Shown one piece after another: positions 5,416 through 5,423 of a DNA stretch of 5,423 bases. Position numbers and translations under genes: made by a program. Below the pieces are notes generated by a model. That model was not told where the DNA came from. It made no database searches and saw only the letters and a list, made by a program, of their open reading frames with translations. Source of the stretch: an uncultured bacterium (GTDB lineage: Bacteria; Patescibacteriota; Minisyncoccia; Phycocordibacterales; UBA9973). Numbering within the stretch: position 1 is the first letter of the stretch; every line of letters starts with the position of its first letter. The stretch is from the NCBI GenBank assembly GCA_903891365.1, contig CAITEG010000013.1, positions 1-5,423 on the forward strand. Reading direction: 5' to 3'.

Positions 5416-5423
5416 CAAAGCAA

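Noticed and set aside
5415..5423. Encoded CCA tail or integration site at the tRNA 3' end
   Set aside because: The bases after the discriminator are CAA, not CCA. Only eight bases follow, with no repeat or integrase visible to support an attachment site.

Overview
The window looks like a stretch of an AT-rich bacterial chromosome (roughly 35-40% GC by eye). My best guess at the source is the Candidate Phyla Radiation (Patescibacteria, probably Parcubacteria-like). This is inference from the style of the proteins: a very short SecG, an RNase J with a long basic N-terminal tail, a Cys-free membrane-anchored SBP_bac_5 protein and a lack of clear Shine-Dalgarno sequences. No marker such as 16S rRNA is present. 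Genes read through with the standard code and stop at TAA or TAG.

Layout. All five protein genes lie on the minus strand, so transcription runs from high to low coordinates. In that order they are: a cation diffusion facilitator (CDF) metal transporter (5257-4388), secG (4340-4107), an oligopeptide-type substrate-binding protein with an N-terminal membrane anchor (4058-2256), ribonuclease J (2212-227), and the first 70 codons of a probable MFS transporter (212 to the window edge). Gaps are 47, 48, 43 and 14 nt, so an operon or overlapping transcription is plausible. A tRNA-Leu(UAG) gene (5334-5415) is on the plus strand, divergent from the cluster across a 76-nt AT-rich region with candidate promoters both ways. 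No stretch over 300 bases lacks a gene.

How the genes work together. SecG and the substrate-binding protein are both linked to the membrane and export, because the latter needs Sec to place its large C-terminal domain outside the cell. RNase J is a core mRNA-decay and rRNA-processing nuclease. The CDF protein exports divalent metal. No shared pathway unites them; this looks like a housekeeping cluster. I found no mobile element, CRISPR array, toxin-antitoxin or defence system.

The most interesting structure is in the short intergenic leaders. They are a 7-bp inverted repeat with mutually exclusive pairings in front of rnj, two tandem hairpins in front of the substrate-binding protein (the second covering its only good Shine-Dalgarno), and a small hairpin abutting the secG start codon. 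The protein-level oddities are the RNase J tail, a basic insertion in the binding protein and a Glu in the CDF metal site. I see no convincing evidence of a wholly new system.
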